Source of the DNA: Luteimonas sp. J29
Lineage (GTDB): Bacteria > Pseudomonadota > Gammaproteobacteria > Xanthomonadales > Xanthomonadaceae
Assembly (NCBI RefSeq): GCF_000472505.1
Contig: NZ_AWZR01000002.1
Location: forward strand, 62,001-126,000
Reading direction: 5' to 3'
Length of the DNA stretch: 64,000 nt
The notes beneath the pieces were generated by a model, which did no database searches, had not been told where the DNA came from, and worked only from the letters and a program-made list of their open reading frames with translations. Shown here piece by piece: positions 44,302 to 52,867 of the stretch. The position numbers were made by a program, and so were the translations under genes. Position 1 is the first letter of the stretch. Each line of letters starts with the position of its first letter.

Positions 44302-46185
44302 ATGGCGGCCGACGCGGGCGCCGATAACCTGCTGGTCGGCGCCGTCGCCCTGCTCGGCGCGGCGGTGGTCTTCGTGCCGCTGTTCCGGCGGCTCGGGCTG
44401 GGCTCGGTGCTCGGCTACCTGGCCGCGGGCATCACCATCGGGCCGTTCGGGCTGGGCTGGTTCTCGCACCCGCAGGCGATCCTGCACTTCGCAGAACTGG
44501 GCGTGGTGATGTTCCTGTTCGTGGTCGGGCTGGAGATGCGCCCGTCCCAGCTGTGGAACCTGCGCCGGCAGATCTTCGGCCTCGGCGCGCTGCAGATCTG
44601 CATCGCGGGCGCGGCCCTGGTGGGGGTTCTGCGGCTGTTCGGCCTGTCGCCGCAGGCCGCGTTCATCGGCGGCGCCGGCTTCGTGATGACCTCGACCGCG
44701 ATCGTGATGCAGGTGCTGGGCGAGCGCGGCGACATCGCGCTGCCGCGCGGGCAGCGCATGGTGTCGATCCTGCTGTTCGAGGACCTGCTGATCGTGCCGC
44801 TGCTGGCGCTGGTGGCGGTGATGTCGCACGCGCCCGCGGATCCGGACGCGCCCTCGGGGCTGGTGGCCGTGGGCATCGCCGCGGCCGCGCTGCTCGGCCT
44901 GGTGGTGGCGGGGCTGTACCTGCTCAATCCGCTGTTCCGGCTGCTGGCGGCGGCCAAGGCGCGGGAGGTGATGACCGCCGCGGCATTGCTCGTGGTGCTG
45001 GGTGCGGCGGTGCTGATGGAGATGGGCGGGCTGTCGATGGCCATGGGCGCCTTCCTGGCCGGCGTGCTGCTGTCCGGGTCCACGTTCCGGCACCAGATCG
45101 AGGCGGACATCGAACCGTTCCGCGGCATCCTGCTCGGCCTGTTCTTCCTCGCCGTGGGCATGTCGCTGGACCTGGCGGTGGTGCGCGACGGCTGGACCCT
45201 GGTGCTGCTGGCCGTGCCGGCGCTGATGCTGGCCAAGGCCGCGTGCATCTACGTCGTCGCGCGGCTGCTGCGCACCAGCCACCGCGACGCGCTCGACCGC
45301 GCGGTGCTGATGGCGCAGGGCGGCGAGTTCGCCTTCGTGCTGTACGCGGCGGCCGAGGCCGCGGGCGTGATCGACGGCCCGACCAGCGACACCCTCACCG
45401 CGACCGTGGTGCTGTCGATGGTGCTGACCCCGCTCGCCACGCTCGCGGTGCGGCCGTTGCTGCGCGAGACGACGACCCCGTCGCTGGACGGGGTGGACGT
45501 GGCCGGCGGCCAGACCGGCAGCGTGCTGATCATCGGCTTCGGCCGCTTCGGGCAGGTGATGAGCCAGTCGCTGCTGGCGCGCGATGTCGACGTGACCATC
45601 ATCGACAACGACATCGACATGATCCGCAGCGCGTCGGAGTTCGGCTTCAAGGTGTACTACGGCGACGGCCGCCGGCTCGACGTGCTGCGCGCCTCGGGCG
45701 CGGGGACGGCGCGTGCGCTGGCGGTGTGCGTGAACGACCGCGCCGCCGCCAACCGGATCGTGGAACTGGCGCGGCGGCACTTCCCGCAGGCCAAGCTGCT
45801 GGTGCGCGCCTACGACCGCCAGCATGCGCTGCAGCTGGTCAAGGCCGGGGTCGACGTGCAGGTGCGCGAGACCTTCGGCTCGGCCGTGGCCTTCGGCGAG
45901 GCGGCCCTGCGCGCGCTCGGCGTGCCCGCCGACGAGGCCGCGGCGATCTCCACCCAGATCCGCAAACTCGACGCCGAGCGCTTCGAGATGGAAGTGGCCA
46001 GCAACGATTCGCGCGCCGGCGCGCGGCTGGTCATCGGCAATCGGCGCCAGGGCGGCGCGCCAGCGCCGAAGCCGACGCCGTTCGTGCCGCCCAAGCGGCC
46101 CTCCGTGGCGCTCAACGCCGGCGCCGAGCAGGCGGCCACGCCGCAGGCGCCGACGCAGGACCCGGCGGACAAGCCGCCGGCCTGA
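44302..46185 (+). CDS. KefC-type CPA2 cation:proton antiporter
   Basis: 627-residue protein (KefC is 620). Twelve-odd helices form the Na+/H+ exchanger domain (LGLGSVLGYLAAGITIGPFG; VGLEMRPSQLWNLRRQ; LLSGSTFRHQIEADIEPFRG; FFLAVGMSLDLAVV), followed by a Rossmann TrkA-N/RCK domain from about 410 (VLIIGFGRFGQVMSQSLLA, then GDGRRLDVLRASGAG). The tail is Pro/Lys-rich. E. coli KefC exports K+ when electrophile adducts of glutathione bind. No KefF-type quinone reductase gene adjoins it; the DoxX gene is its neighbour. Confidence 0.94.
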   Translation: MAADAGADNLLVGAVALLGAAVVFVPLFRRLGLGSVLGYLAAGITIGPFGLGWFSHPQAILHFAELGVVMFLFVVGLEMRPSQLWNLRRQIFGLGALQICIAGAALVGVLRLFGLSPQAAFIGGAGFVMTSTAIVMQVLGERGDIALPRGQRMVSILLFEDLLIVPLLALVAVMSHAPADPDAPSGLVAVGIAAAALLGLVVAGLYLLNPLFRLLAAAKAREVMTAAALLVVLGAAVLMEMGGLSMAMGAFLAGVLLSGSTFRHQIEADIEPFRGILLGLFFLAVGMSLDLAVVRDGWTLVLLAVPALMLAKAACIYVVARLLRTSHRDALDRAVLMAQGGEFAFVLYAAAEAAGVIDGPTSDTLTATVVLSMVLTPLATLAVRPLLRETTTPSLDGVDVAGGQTGSVLIIGFGRFGQVMSQSLLARDVDVTIIDNDIDMIRSASEFGFKVYYGDGRRLDVLRASGAGTARALAVCVNDRAAANRIVELARRHFPQAKLLVRAYDRQHALQLVKAGVDVQVRETFGSAVAFGEAALRALGVPADEAAAISTQIRKLDAERFEMEVASNDSRAGARLVIGNRRQGGAPAPKPTPFVPPKRPSVALNAGAEQAATPQAPTQDPADKPPA

Positions 46186-46189
46186 GCGC

Positions 46190-47563
46190 TCAGACCTCGA
46201 CCGCCGTCCCGGGCCGCGCCAGCGTCACCTCGCCCGCGCCGCGGCGGCGCAGCTCGCGCGCGAGCGGCTCGCGCGCGCGATCCTCGCCATGCACCAGCAC
46301 CACCGGTGGGTTGCCCTCGAAGTGCCCGTACCAGGCCAGCAGCCCGGACTGGTCGGTATGCGCCGACAGGCCGCCGATGGTGTGGATCCGTGCGTTGACC
46401 CGGTACTCCTCGCCGTGGATGCGCACCGTGGCTGCACCGTCCACCAGCCGGCGCCCGAGCGTGCCTTCGGCCTGGTAGCCGACGAACACGACGTGGGTGG
46501 CGCGGCGCTCGATGTTGTGGCGGAAGTGGTGCAGGATCCGGCCGCCGTTGGCCATGCCGCTGCCGGCGATCACGATTGCGCCGTTCTCGATCCGGTTGAT
46601 CGCCATCGAGGCCTCAGTGCTGTCGGTCAGGTGCAGGTTCGGCAGGGTGAACGGATTGGGGCGGCGCTTCCAGACCTCGCGCGCCTCCTCGTCGAACAGC
46701 GTGCGGTGGCGGTCGTAGACCGCGACCACCTTCGCCGCCATCGGGCTGTCGAGGAAGATGCGCCAGCGCGAGATCTGCCATTCGTCCCAGTAGCGCGCGA
46801 ACCAGTACAGCAGCTCCTGCGAGCGGCCCACGGCGAAGGCCGGGATCAGCACCTTGCCGCGCGCGTTCCACGCCTGCTCGAGGAGGTCGCCGAACTCGTG
46901 GATGGTGTCGAGCCGGTCGCGGTGGTTGCGGTCGCCGTAGGTGGATTCCATCAGCACCAGGTCGGCGTTGCGGACCAGTTCGGGATCGCGCAGGATCGGC
47001 GTGCCTTGCGGCCCGAGGTCGCCCGAGAACACCAGCTTGCGGCCCTCCGCCCACAGTTCGACGATCGAGGAGCCGAGGATGTGGCCGGCGTCGCGGAACG
47101 CGATCTCGACGCCGGGTGCGATCGTGGTGCGCGCGCCGTAGCGCAGCGGGCGCACCCGCTCGAGTACGTCCTCGACGTCCTTGCGGGTGAACAGCGGCAT
47201 GGCCTCGGGCTCGCCGGGCCGGCGCCTGCGGTTCTCGCGCTCGGCATCGTTCTCGGCCAGCGAGGCGGCGTCGAGCAGCATCACCGGCAGCAGGTCGGCG
47301 CCGGCGTCCTGGATGTAGATCGGGCCGCGGAAGCCCTGCCAGACCAGGCGCGGGATGCGGCCGACGTGGTCGATGTGGGCGTGGCTGACGACCAGCGCGT
47401 CGATCGAGGCCGGGTCGAACGGGAACGGCTCGAAGTTGCGCGCCTCCATCTCGCGGCCGCCCTGGATCATCCCGCAGTCGAGCAGGATCCGCCGGCCCGC
47501 GGCCTCGACCAGGTGCATCGAACCGGTCACCTCGCCCGCCGCGCCGTGGAAATGGACCCGCAT
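46190..47563 (-). CDS. Beta-CASP metallo-beta-lactamase RNase-like protein
   Basis: 457-residue MBL-fold protein of the beta-CASP group. Metal motif VVSHAHIDHVGRIPRLVW (HxHxDH, residues 61-66), FRDAGHILGSSIVELW, LVFSGDLGPQG and LMESTYGDRNH, then the beta-CASP cap (LIPAFAVGRSQELLYWFARY, IAGSGMANGGRILHHFRHNI) and C-terminal RIHTIGGLSAHTDQSGLLAW. Similar proteins are CPSF-73-like RNA endo/exonucleases of bacteria (YSH1-type). Stops of this and the antiporter converge, sharing a TGAGCGCTCA palindrome at 46183-46192. Confidence 0.94.
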   Translation of the reverse strand: MRVHFHGAAGEVTGSMHLVEAAGRRILLDCGMIQGGREMEARNFEPFPFDPASIDALVVSHAHIDHVGRIPRLVWQGFRGPIYIQDAGADLLPVMLLDAASLAENDAERENRRRRPGEPEAMPLFTRKDVEDVLERVRPLRYGARTTIAPGVEIAFRDAGHILGSSIVELWAEGRKLVFSGDLGPQGTPILRDPELVRNADLVLMESTYGDRNHRDRLDTIHEFGDLLEQAWNARGKVLIPAFAVGRSQELLYWFARYWDEWQISRWRIFLDSPMAAKVVAVYDRHRTLFDEEAREVWKRRPNPFTLPNLHLTDSTEASMAINRIENGAIVIAGSGMANGGRILHHFRHNIERRATHVVFVGYQAEGTLGRRLVDGAATVRIHGEEYRVNARIHTIGGLSAHTDQSGLLAWYGHFEGNPPVVLVHGEDRAREPLARELRRRGAGEVTLARPGTAVEV

Positions 47564-47747
47564 GCCGTGCCTCCACCCTGGACAGGTCCCGATTTTGCCT
47601 GCGCGCGCGCGTTCCCGCAGCCGGGCCGCCGCGGGCGCCTATGACCTCCGACACCCTTCCCGGACAGGACGCAGGCGTACAGTGCGGCGCACAACCGGCC
47701 ACGGCCACCGCCGTGGCCGCCGCTTCCGCCGCTCCACGGAGAATTCC

Positions 47748-49838
47748 ATGCGTGCACCCGCACCCCGCCTGCTGCTCCTGTCCCTCGCCGTCACCCTCGC
47801 GGTGACCGCCTGCGGCAGGGACCAGGCCCCCGCCACCGATTCCACCGCCGCGCAGCCGTCCTTCGTTCTCGACGAGGCCAGCCTGCCGCCGGTCAACCGC
47901 TTCCAGCCGTCCGACCTCGACGACACGATCAACGCCTGCGTCGACTTCGCCGGCTACGTGAACGCAAAGTTCCTCGCGGCCAACCCGGTGCCGGCCGACC
48001 GCACCAACTGGGGCGCGTTCGAGATGCTCGACGAGCGCTCCACCGCGATCCAACACCAGCTCGCGCAGCACGCGGCCAGCCTCGAGGATGCGACCGGCGT
48101 CGAAAAGCTGGTGGGTGATTTCTGGGCCACCGGCATGGACGAGGCGAAGATCAACACCCAGGGCATCGAGCCGCTGAAGGACGAACTGGCCGCGATCGAC
48201 GCGCTCTCCGACACCGCCGGCCTCGTGGACTGGCTGCAGCGCACCGCCGCCCGGGGCCAGGGCTTCCTGCTCGGCGTCGCGGCGATGCCCGACTTCCAGG
48301 ATTCCTCGATCAACATCGCCGCCACCGGCCAGGGTGGCCTGGGCCTGCCCGACACGCCCTACTACACCGACGACAGGCATGCGGCGATCCGCGAGGCCTA
48401 CGTCGCCCACATCGCCAAGGTGCTGGAGCTGTCCGGCGTGCCGGCCGACGAAGCCGCGCGGCAGGCCAAGGACGTGATGGCGTTCGAGACCCGCCTGGCG
48501 AAGGTGTCGAAGTCGCGCGCCGAGTTCTCGCGCGACGTGTCGCTGTACTACAACCCGATGCAGGTGGCCGACGCCGACAAGCTGACCCCGAACTTCCCGT
48601 GGACGAAGTTCTTCGAGGTCCAGGGCATCGAGCAGCCGAAGCTGTTCTCGGTCTCGGTCCCCGACTTCTTCCGCGAAGTGGACGCGATGCTGGTGGACGT
48701 GCCGGTCGAGCAGTGGAAGAGCTACCTGCGCTTCCACGTGGTCGACAACGCCTCGCCGTACCTGTCCGACGAGTTCGTGCAGCAACACTTCGAGTTCCAC
48801 AACAAGACCCTGAGCGGCCAGAAGGAAATCAAGCCGCGCTGGAAGCGGGTGCTCGCCACGATCAACAACCAGATCGACGAGGCCATGGGCCAGATGTACG
48901 TCAAGGTCGCGTTCCCGCCCGAGTCCAAGGAGCGGATGGAAGCGCTGGTCGCCAACCTCGGCGAGGCCCTGAAGGAGCGGATCCGGAACCTGGAGTGGAT
49001 GAGCGACGAGACCAAGGCCAAGGCGCTGGAAAAGCAGGCCGCGTTCACCACCAAGATCGGCTACCCCGACAAGTGGCGCGACTGGACCGGCCTTGAGACC
49101 AGCCGCGACAGCTACCTGGGCAACGTGCTGGCGGCGCAGGAGTTCAACTATCGCTGGATGATCAACAAGATCGGCAAGCCGGTGGACCGCACCGAATGGG
49201 CGATGCCGCCGCAGATGGTCAACGCCTACTACAACCCGCTGCAGAACGAGATCGTGTTCCCGGCCGCGATCCTGCAGCCGCCGTTCTTCGACCCCGACGC
49301 GCCGGACGAGATGAACTACGGCGGCATCGGCGCGGTGATCGGCCACGAGATGAGCCACGGCTACGACGACCAGGGCAGCCGCTTCGGACCGACCGGCAAG
49401 TTCGAGAACTGGTGGACCGAAGCCGACGCGGCCGCGTTCAAGGAACGCACCGCCAAGCTGATCGCCCAGTTCGACGCCTACAAGCTCCCCGATGGCCGCA
49501 CGCTCAACGGCACCCATACCCTGGGCGAGAACATCGGCGACCTCGGCGGCCTGGCCACGGCCTACGACGCGATGAAGAAGGCCACGCAGGGCCAGCCCGA
49601 CCCGATGACCGACGGCCTGACCAGGGACCAGCGCTTTTTCCTGAACTGGGCCACGGTCTGGCGCCGCAACTTCACCCCGGAGGAGCTGAGCAAGCGCCTG
49701 GTGACCGACGAGCACGCCCTGGCGCAGTTCCGCGCCATCGGCGCCCCGTCCAACCTGCCCGCCTTCGCCGAGGCGTTCGACTGCAAGCCCGGCGACCCGA
49801 TGGTGCGCGACGGCGACGACCGTGTGATCATCTGGTAA
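47748..49838 (+). CDS. M13-family (neprilysin-like) metallopeptidase lipoprotein
   Basis: 696-residue zinc peptidase. The signal peptide ends in VTAC (lipid Cys22), so it is anchored to a membrane facing the periplasm or outside. The domain has the substrate-binding motif VNAYYNPLQNEIVFPAAILQ, zinc motif GHEMSHGYDDQG (His533, Glu534, His537) and TLGENIGDLGGL (Glu594), all intact, with the C-terminal CKPGDPMVRDGDDRVIIW. It cleaves oligopeptides. A GGAG site precedes ATG 47748. A degenerate paralogue follows 503 bp later. Confidence 0.95.
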   Translation: MRAPAPRLLLLSLAVTLAVTACGRDQAPATDSTAAQPSFVLDEASLPPVNRFQPSDLDDTINACVDFAGYVNAKFLAANPVPADRTNWGAFEMLDERSTAIQHQLAQHAASLEDATGVEKLVGDFWATGMDEAKINTQGIEPLKDELAAIDALSDTAGLVDWLQRTAARGQGFLLGVAAMPDFQDSSINIAATGQGGLGLPDTPYYTDDRHAAIREAYVAHIAKVLELSGVPADEAARQAKDVMAFETRLAKVSKSRAEFSRDVSLYYNPMQVADADKLTPNFPWTKFFEVQGIEQPKLFSVSVPDFFREVDAMLVDVPVEQWKSYLRFHVVDNASPYLSDEFVQQHFEFHNKTLSGQKEIKPRWKRVLATINNQIDEAMGQMYVKVAFPPESKERMEALVANLGEALKERIRNLEWMSDETKAKALEKQAAFTTKIGYPDKWRDWTGLETSRDSYLGNVLAAQEFNYRWMINKIGKPVDRTEWAMPPQMVNAYYNPLQNEIVFPAAILQPPFFDPDAPDEMNYGGIGAVIGHEMSHGYDDQGSRFGPTGKFENWWTEADAAAFKERTAKLIAQFDAYKLPDGRTLNGTHTLGENIGDLGGLATAYDAMKKATQGQPDPMTDGLTRDQRFFLNWATVWRRNFTPEELSKRLVTDEHALAQFRAIGAPSNLPAFAEAFDCKPGDPMVRDGDDRVIIW

Positions 49839-49861
49839 TCCGGCGCAACCGCGCCATACGG

Positions 49862-49888
49862 AAAAGCCCGGCGAACGCCGGGCTTTTT
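49862..49888 (+). terminator. Rho-independent terminator after M13 gene
   Basis: AAAAGCCCGGCG pairs perfectly with CGCCGGGCTTTT over a 2-nt loop, followed by TTTTTC. The A-run on the left arm also makes it bidirectional. It ends the first M13 transcript 24 bp after its stop. Confidence 0.95.
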
Positions 49889-50030
49889 CTTTCGGAAGCA
49901 TGCGGGCTTGCGCCCCGCCGACGTCACCGGAGACGCGCCACGCCGCGGCTGGTGGTCCCGCGCAGCGAACTTACAGGGGGAGGCGCGCGCCGTGCGCACG
50001 CCGGAGGACATTCGCGGAGCGGGGCCGCCA

Positions 50031-50172
50031 GTCGCGGCGTGGCCCGTCCTCCGCCAAGGACCTAAAAGCAGCCGCCGCCGCAAGTCTCGGAGCCGGTCCA
50101 CCCGGACAGATCATCGAAGCAAGACGTGCCCCGACCGAAGCTGAGCCGCGGCGCGGCCCGTCCGCCGCCAAG
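50031..50172. repeat. 28-bp imperfect direct repeat, 114-bp period
   Basis: Copy A 50031-50058 and copy B 50145-50172 agree at 25 of 28 bases around the core GGCCCGTCC and CCGCCAAG. On the minus strand both encode LA(A/E)DGPRR-like peptides. The intervening 86 bp is not repeated. Two copies alone do not define a mobile or regulatory element. Confidence 0.55.
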
Positions 50173-50301
50173 CCCCCCGACGGGACACGCGGATCAGCCT
50201 CGCCGACATCCCGGCACCTGTCGTCGAGCGCCGGCTGCGACACCGCCCGGATCCGTGACCGGGGCCGCGCCGGCGGTGAAGGCCGCCCGCGCCCCCCTTG
50301 C

Positions 50302-50307
50302 TAGAAT
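50302..50307 (+). promoter_or_regulatory. -10-like TAGAAT before second M13 gene
   Basis: TAGAAT (50302-50307) lies 34 bp before the start codon in a GC-rich setting. No convincing -35 sits 16-18 bp upstream. It suggests the degenerate M13 gene is transcribed separately from the first, in line with the terminator at 49862. Confidence 0.35.
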
Positions 50308-50341
50308 CCGGGCCCGATCCCAGCCACCCCGGACGAGCTCC

Positions 50342-52357
50342 ATGCCGATGCAGAAGCCGCTTGCCGCCGCCCTCGCCACCTGCCTGCTCCTGGTCCTGGC
50401 CGCGCCCGACGCCCACGCCCAGCGCCGCAAGGCCCCGGCGCAACCGGCGCTCACCGCGTGCACCGACTTCTACACCTTCGTCAACAAGGACTGGCTCGCG
50501 GCCAACACCGTGGTCGACGGCACCGGCTCGGTCTCTGCCCTGGGCCAGCTGCAGCAGCGCACCCTCCTGCAGCAGCGCGCGCTGCTGGACGACGCCGTCC
50601 TGTCGCCGCAGAACGACGTGCAGAAGCTGCTCGGCGACTTCTGGGCCAGCGGCATCGACGAGGCCGCGGTCGAGCGCGACGGCGCCCAGCCGATCGCCAC
50701 CCTGCTCTCGCGCATCGACGCCATCCGCCGCGCCCGCGACATCCCGCCCGCGATCGCCGCGCTGCACCAGGTCGGCATCCCGGTGGCGTTCAACTTCAGC
50801 GCCGACCTCGACCTCGGCGACCTCGACCGCTACGTCGGGTACTTCACCCAGGGCGGCATCGCCCTGCCCGACCCCGCCTACTACACCCGCGAGGACGCCG
50901 ACACCCGCGCCCTGCTCGGCCGCTACACCGAGTACGTCGAGAAGATCCTCGCCCTCACCGGCACGCCGCAGGACAAGCTCAAGGAAGAGATGGCGATGGT
51001 GCTCGACCTCGAGACGCGGCTGGCCCGCGCCTCGCGCCCGATCGACACCCTGCGCGATCCGCGCGCGAACTACGCCCTGGTATCCACCGCCGGCTTCGCC
51101 AAGCAGTTCCGCAACCTGCAGCTCGACCAGTTCCTGCAGGCGCAGGGCGTGAGCGCCGACCAGGTGTCGATGGCCCACGTCGAGTACTTCACCGAGGTCG
51201 ACGACCTGGTGCGCACGCTCAAGCCGGGCCAGTGGAAGACCTACCTGCGCTACCAGATCGGCAACGCGATGGCGCCCTACCTCAACCAGGCCTTCCGCGA
51301 CGCCCACTTCTCGTTCCACGGCCGCGTGCTGCGCGGCCAGTCCACCCCGCCGCAGCGCGACGTGCAGGTGCTGGAGGCGATCAACCGCGCCGCCGGGCCG
51401 ATGCTGGCGCGCGAGTACGTCGCCCGCTACCTGCCCGAGGCCACCCGCTCGCGCGCCGAGGCCATCGCCGGCCAGGTCCGCGACGCGCTGGCACGCGCGG
51501 TCGCGCGCAGCACGTGGATGTCGGCCGAAGCCCGCACCGAGGCCGAAGCCAAGCTCGCCGCGCTGCGGATCGAGATCGGCGCCCCCGCCTACGACGTCGA
51601 CTTCAGCGTCCAGCCGATGGGCCGCAGCAGCTTCGGCAGCAACATGCTGATCGCCTCGAGCTGGCACCACCGCGAGGAGATGCGCCGCATCGGCCGCACC
51701 AACGCGCAGCGCCGCTGGGGCGTGCAGCCGCAGGACCCGGCGCTGGCCTACGACATCGCCCACAACCGCCTGATCGTCTCCGCCGCGGCGCTGCAGGCCC
51801 CGGTCCTGGACATGGAGCAGGACACAGCGGCGCAGTACGGCAGCTTCGGCGCCCTGGTCGCGCACGAACTCGGCCGCGCCGTCGACATCAAGGGCCGGCT
51901 GGTCGATGCCTCGGGCGGGATCCGCACCTGGTGGACGGCCGCCGACGAGGCCGCCTACGGCGCGCTCGCCGACCGCCTTGCCCTGCAGTACGCCAACTAC
52001 GACTATCCGGCGGCCGACGGGCTCAAGGTCAACGCCACCCTGACCCGCGAAGGCAACATGGCCGACCTGGCCGCGGTGGAACTGGCGTTCGACGCGCTCG
52101 AGGCCGCGCAGCCGGGGGCGGACAACGCCGCGCACGAATCCTTCTTCCGCGCCTGGGCCGCGCTGTGGCGCGAGCAGCTGTCGGCCGAATCGGCCACCGA
52201 GGCCGCCGCGACCAGCGTGCACGCCCCGGGCCAGTGGCGCGCGAACGGGCCGCTGGTGAACCTGCCCGCCTTCGCCAAGGCGTTCAAGTGCAAGGCCGGC
52301 AACCCGATGGTGCGCAAGCCCGAGGAGCAGGTGTCGATCTGGCGCCAGGCCGAGTAA
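50342..52357 (+). CDS. M13-family paralogue with lost catalytic motifs
   Basis: 671-residue exported protein with signal peptide (LATCLLLVLAAPDAHA, cut near residue 27) and a full-length M13 fold: CTDFYTFVNKDWLAANT opening and CKAGNPMVRKPEEQVSIW closing. All three functional motifs are changed: NAYY is LAYD, HExxH is HELGR (residues 508-512, second zinc His is Arg), and the GENxxD zinc Glu site is Gly571 (EGNMAD). A secreted zinc peptidase activity is therefore not expected. The frame is uninterrupted, so selection seems to keep a non-peptidase role, perhaps binding or regulating a partner. No lipobox, unlike its neighbour. Confidence 0.93.
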   Translation: MPMQKPLAAALATCLLLVLAAPDAHAQRRKAPAQPALTACTDFYTFVNKDWLAANTVVDGTGSVSALGQLQQRTLLQQRALLDDAVLSPQNDVQKLLGDFWASGIDEAAVERDGAQPIATLLSRIDAIRRARDIPPAIAALHQVGIPVAFNFSADLDLGDLDRYVGYFTQGGIALPDPAYYTREDADTRALLGRYTEYVEKILALTGTPQDKLKEEMAMVLDLETRLARASRPIDTLRDPRANYALVSTAGFAKQFRNLQLDQFLQAQGVSADQVSMAHVEYFTEVDDLVRTLKPGQWKTYLRYQIGNAMAPYLNQAFRDAHFSFHGRVLRGQSTPPQRDVQVLEAINRAAGPMLAREYVARYLPEATRSRAEAIAGQVRDALARAVARSTWMSAEARTEAEAKLAALRIEIGAPAYDVDFSVQPMGRSSFGSNMLIASSWHHREEMRRIGRTNAQRRWGVQPQDPALAYDIAHNRLIVSAAALQAPVLDMEQDTAAQYGSFGALVAHELGRAVDIKGRLVDASGGIRTWWTAADEAAYGALADRLALQYANYDYPAADGLKVNATLTREGNMADLAAVELAFDALEAAQPGADNAAHESFFRAWAALWREQLSAESATEAAATSVHAPGQWRANGPLVNLPAFAKAFKCKAGNPMVRKPEEQVSIWRQAE

Positions 52358-52390
52358 GGCGCATCGCGCCGCGGACGGGCCGGGCGTCGT

Positions 52391-52867
52391 TCAACCGATG
52401 AACGGCACCCGGCGCGCCACCATCATGTAGAAGATCGCCAGGAACGACACCAGCGCCGGGATCCCTAGCGCGGTCCACGCGCCCAGGTGGCGCGCGTACT
52501 CGACCGGCAGTTCGCGTCCGGCCGCCGCCGCCGCGACCGCCACGTCGCGCATCCGCATCTGCAGCCGCACCACCGGCAGCCAGCACAGCGCGGCGATCGC
52601 GAATGCGACCATCGACCAGAACAGCCATGGCGTGGCCAGGGGAGTCCCCATGCGCCGCGCCAGCCAGAGCCCGCTCAGCGGCTGGAACACGATCGTGGTG
52701 GCGGTGAAGATCCAGTCCGCGACCACGACATGGCGCGCCACCACCGCCACCACCTTCGCGTCGCGGGTCCGGCTCACGAAGAACAGGTAATACGCCGTGC
52801 CGATGCCGGTGCCGAACAGGAGCGTCGACGACAGTACGTGCAGGTACTTAACGAGGATCAGGTCCAT
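52391..52867 (-). CDS. DUF2269-family integral membrane protein
   Basis: 158-residue protein with four membrane helices: VKYLHVLSSTLLFGTGIGTA, VVVADWIFTATTIVFQPLSG, PWLFWSMVAFAIAALCWLPV and ALGIPALVSFLAIFYMMVAR. This pattern and HVLSSTLLFGTG are diagnostic of DUF2269. Function unknown. Its start lies inside the 3' end of the SDR-DoxX gene (20-bp overlap), so the two are translated together. Confidence 0.9.
   Translation of the reverse strand: MDLILVKYLHVLSSTLLFGTGIGTAYYLFFVSRTRDAKVVAVVARHVVVADWIFTATTIVFQPLSGLWLARRMGTPLATPWLFWSMVAFAIAALCWLPVVRLQMRMRDVAVAAAAAGRELPVEYARHLGAWTALGIPALVSFLAIFYMMVARRVPFIG

Larger units (their letters stand above)
49889..50341. other. 453-bp intergenic with no clear gene
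   Basis: This gap between the two M13 genes holds open frames on both strands (one plus frame of 134 codons from 49900, one minus frame of 90 codons ending at 49971, GTG start), but none shows a ribosome site, a recognisable domain or hydrophobic core. The notable content is a 28-bp imperfect direct repeat (next entry), and a -10-like TAGAAT near its end. It may be the remains of an older gene. Confidence 0.5.

Noticed and set aside
49900-50304. A 134-codon plus-strand gene between the M13 genes
   Set aside because: No ribosome site, no fold-like pattern, and repeat-derived composition; left as intergenic.
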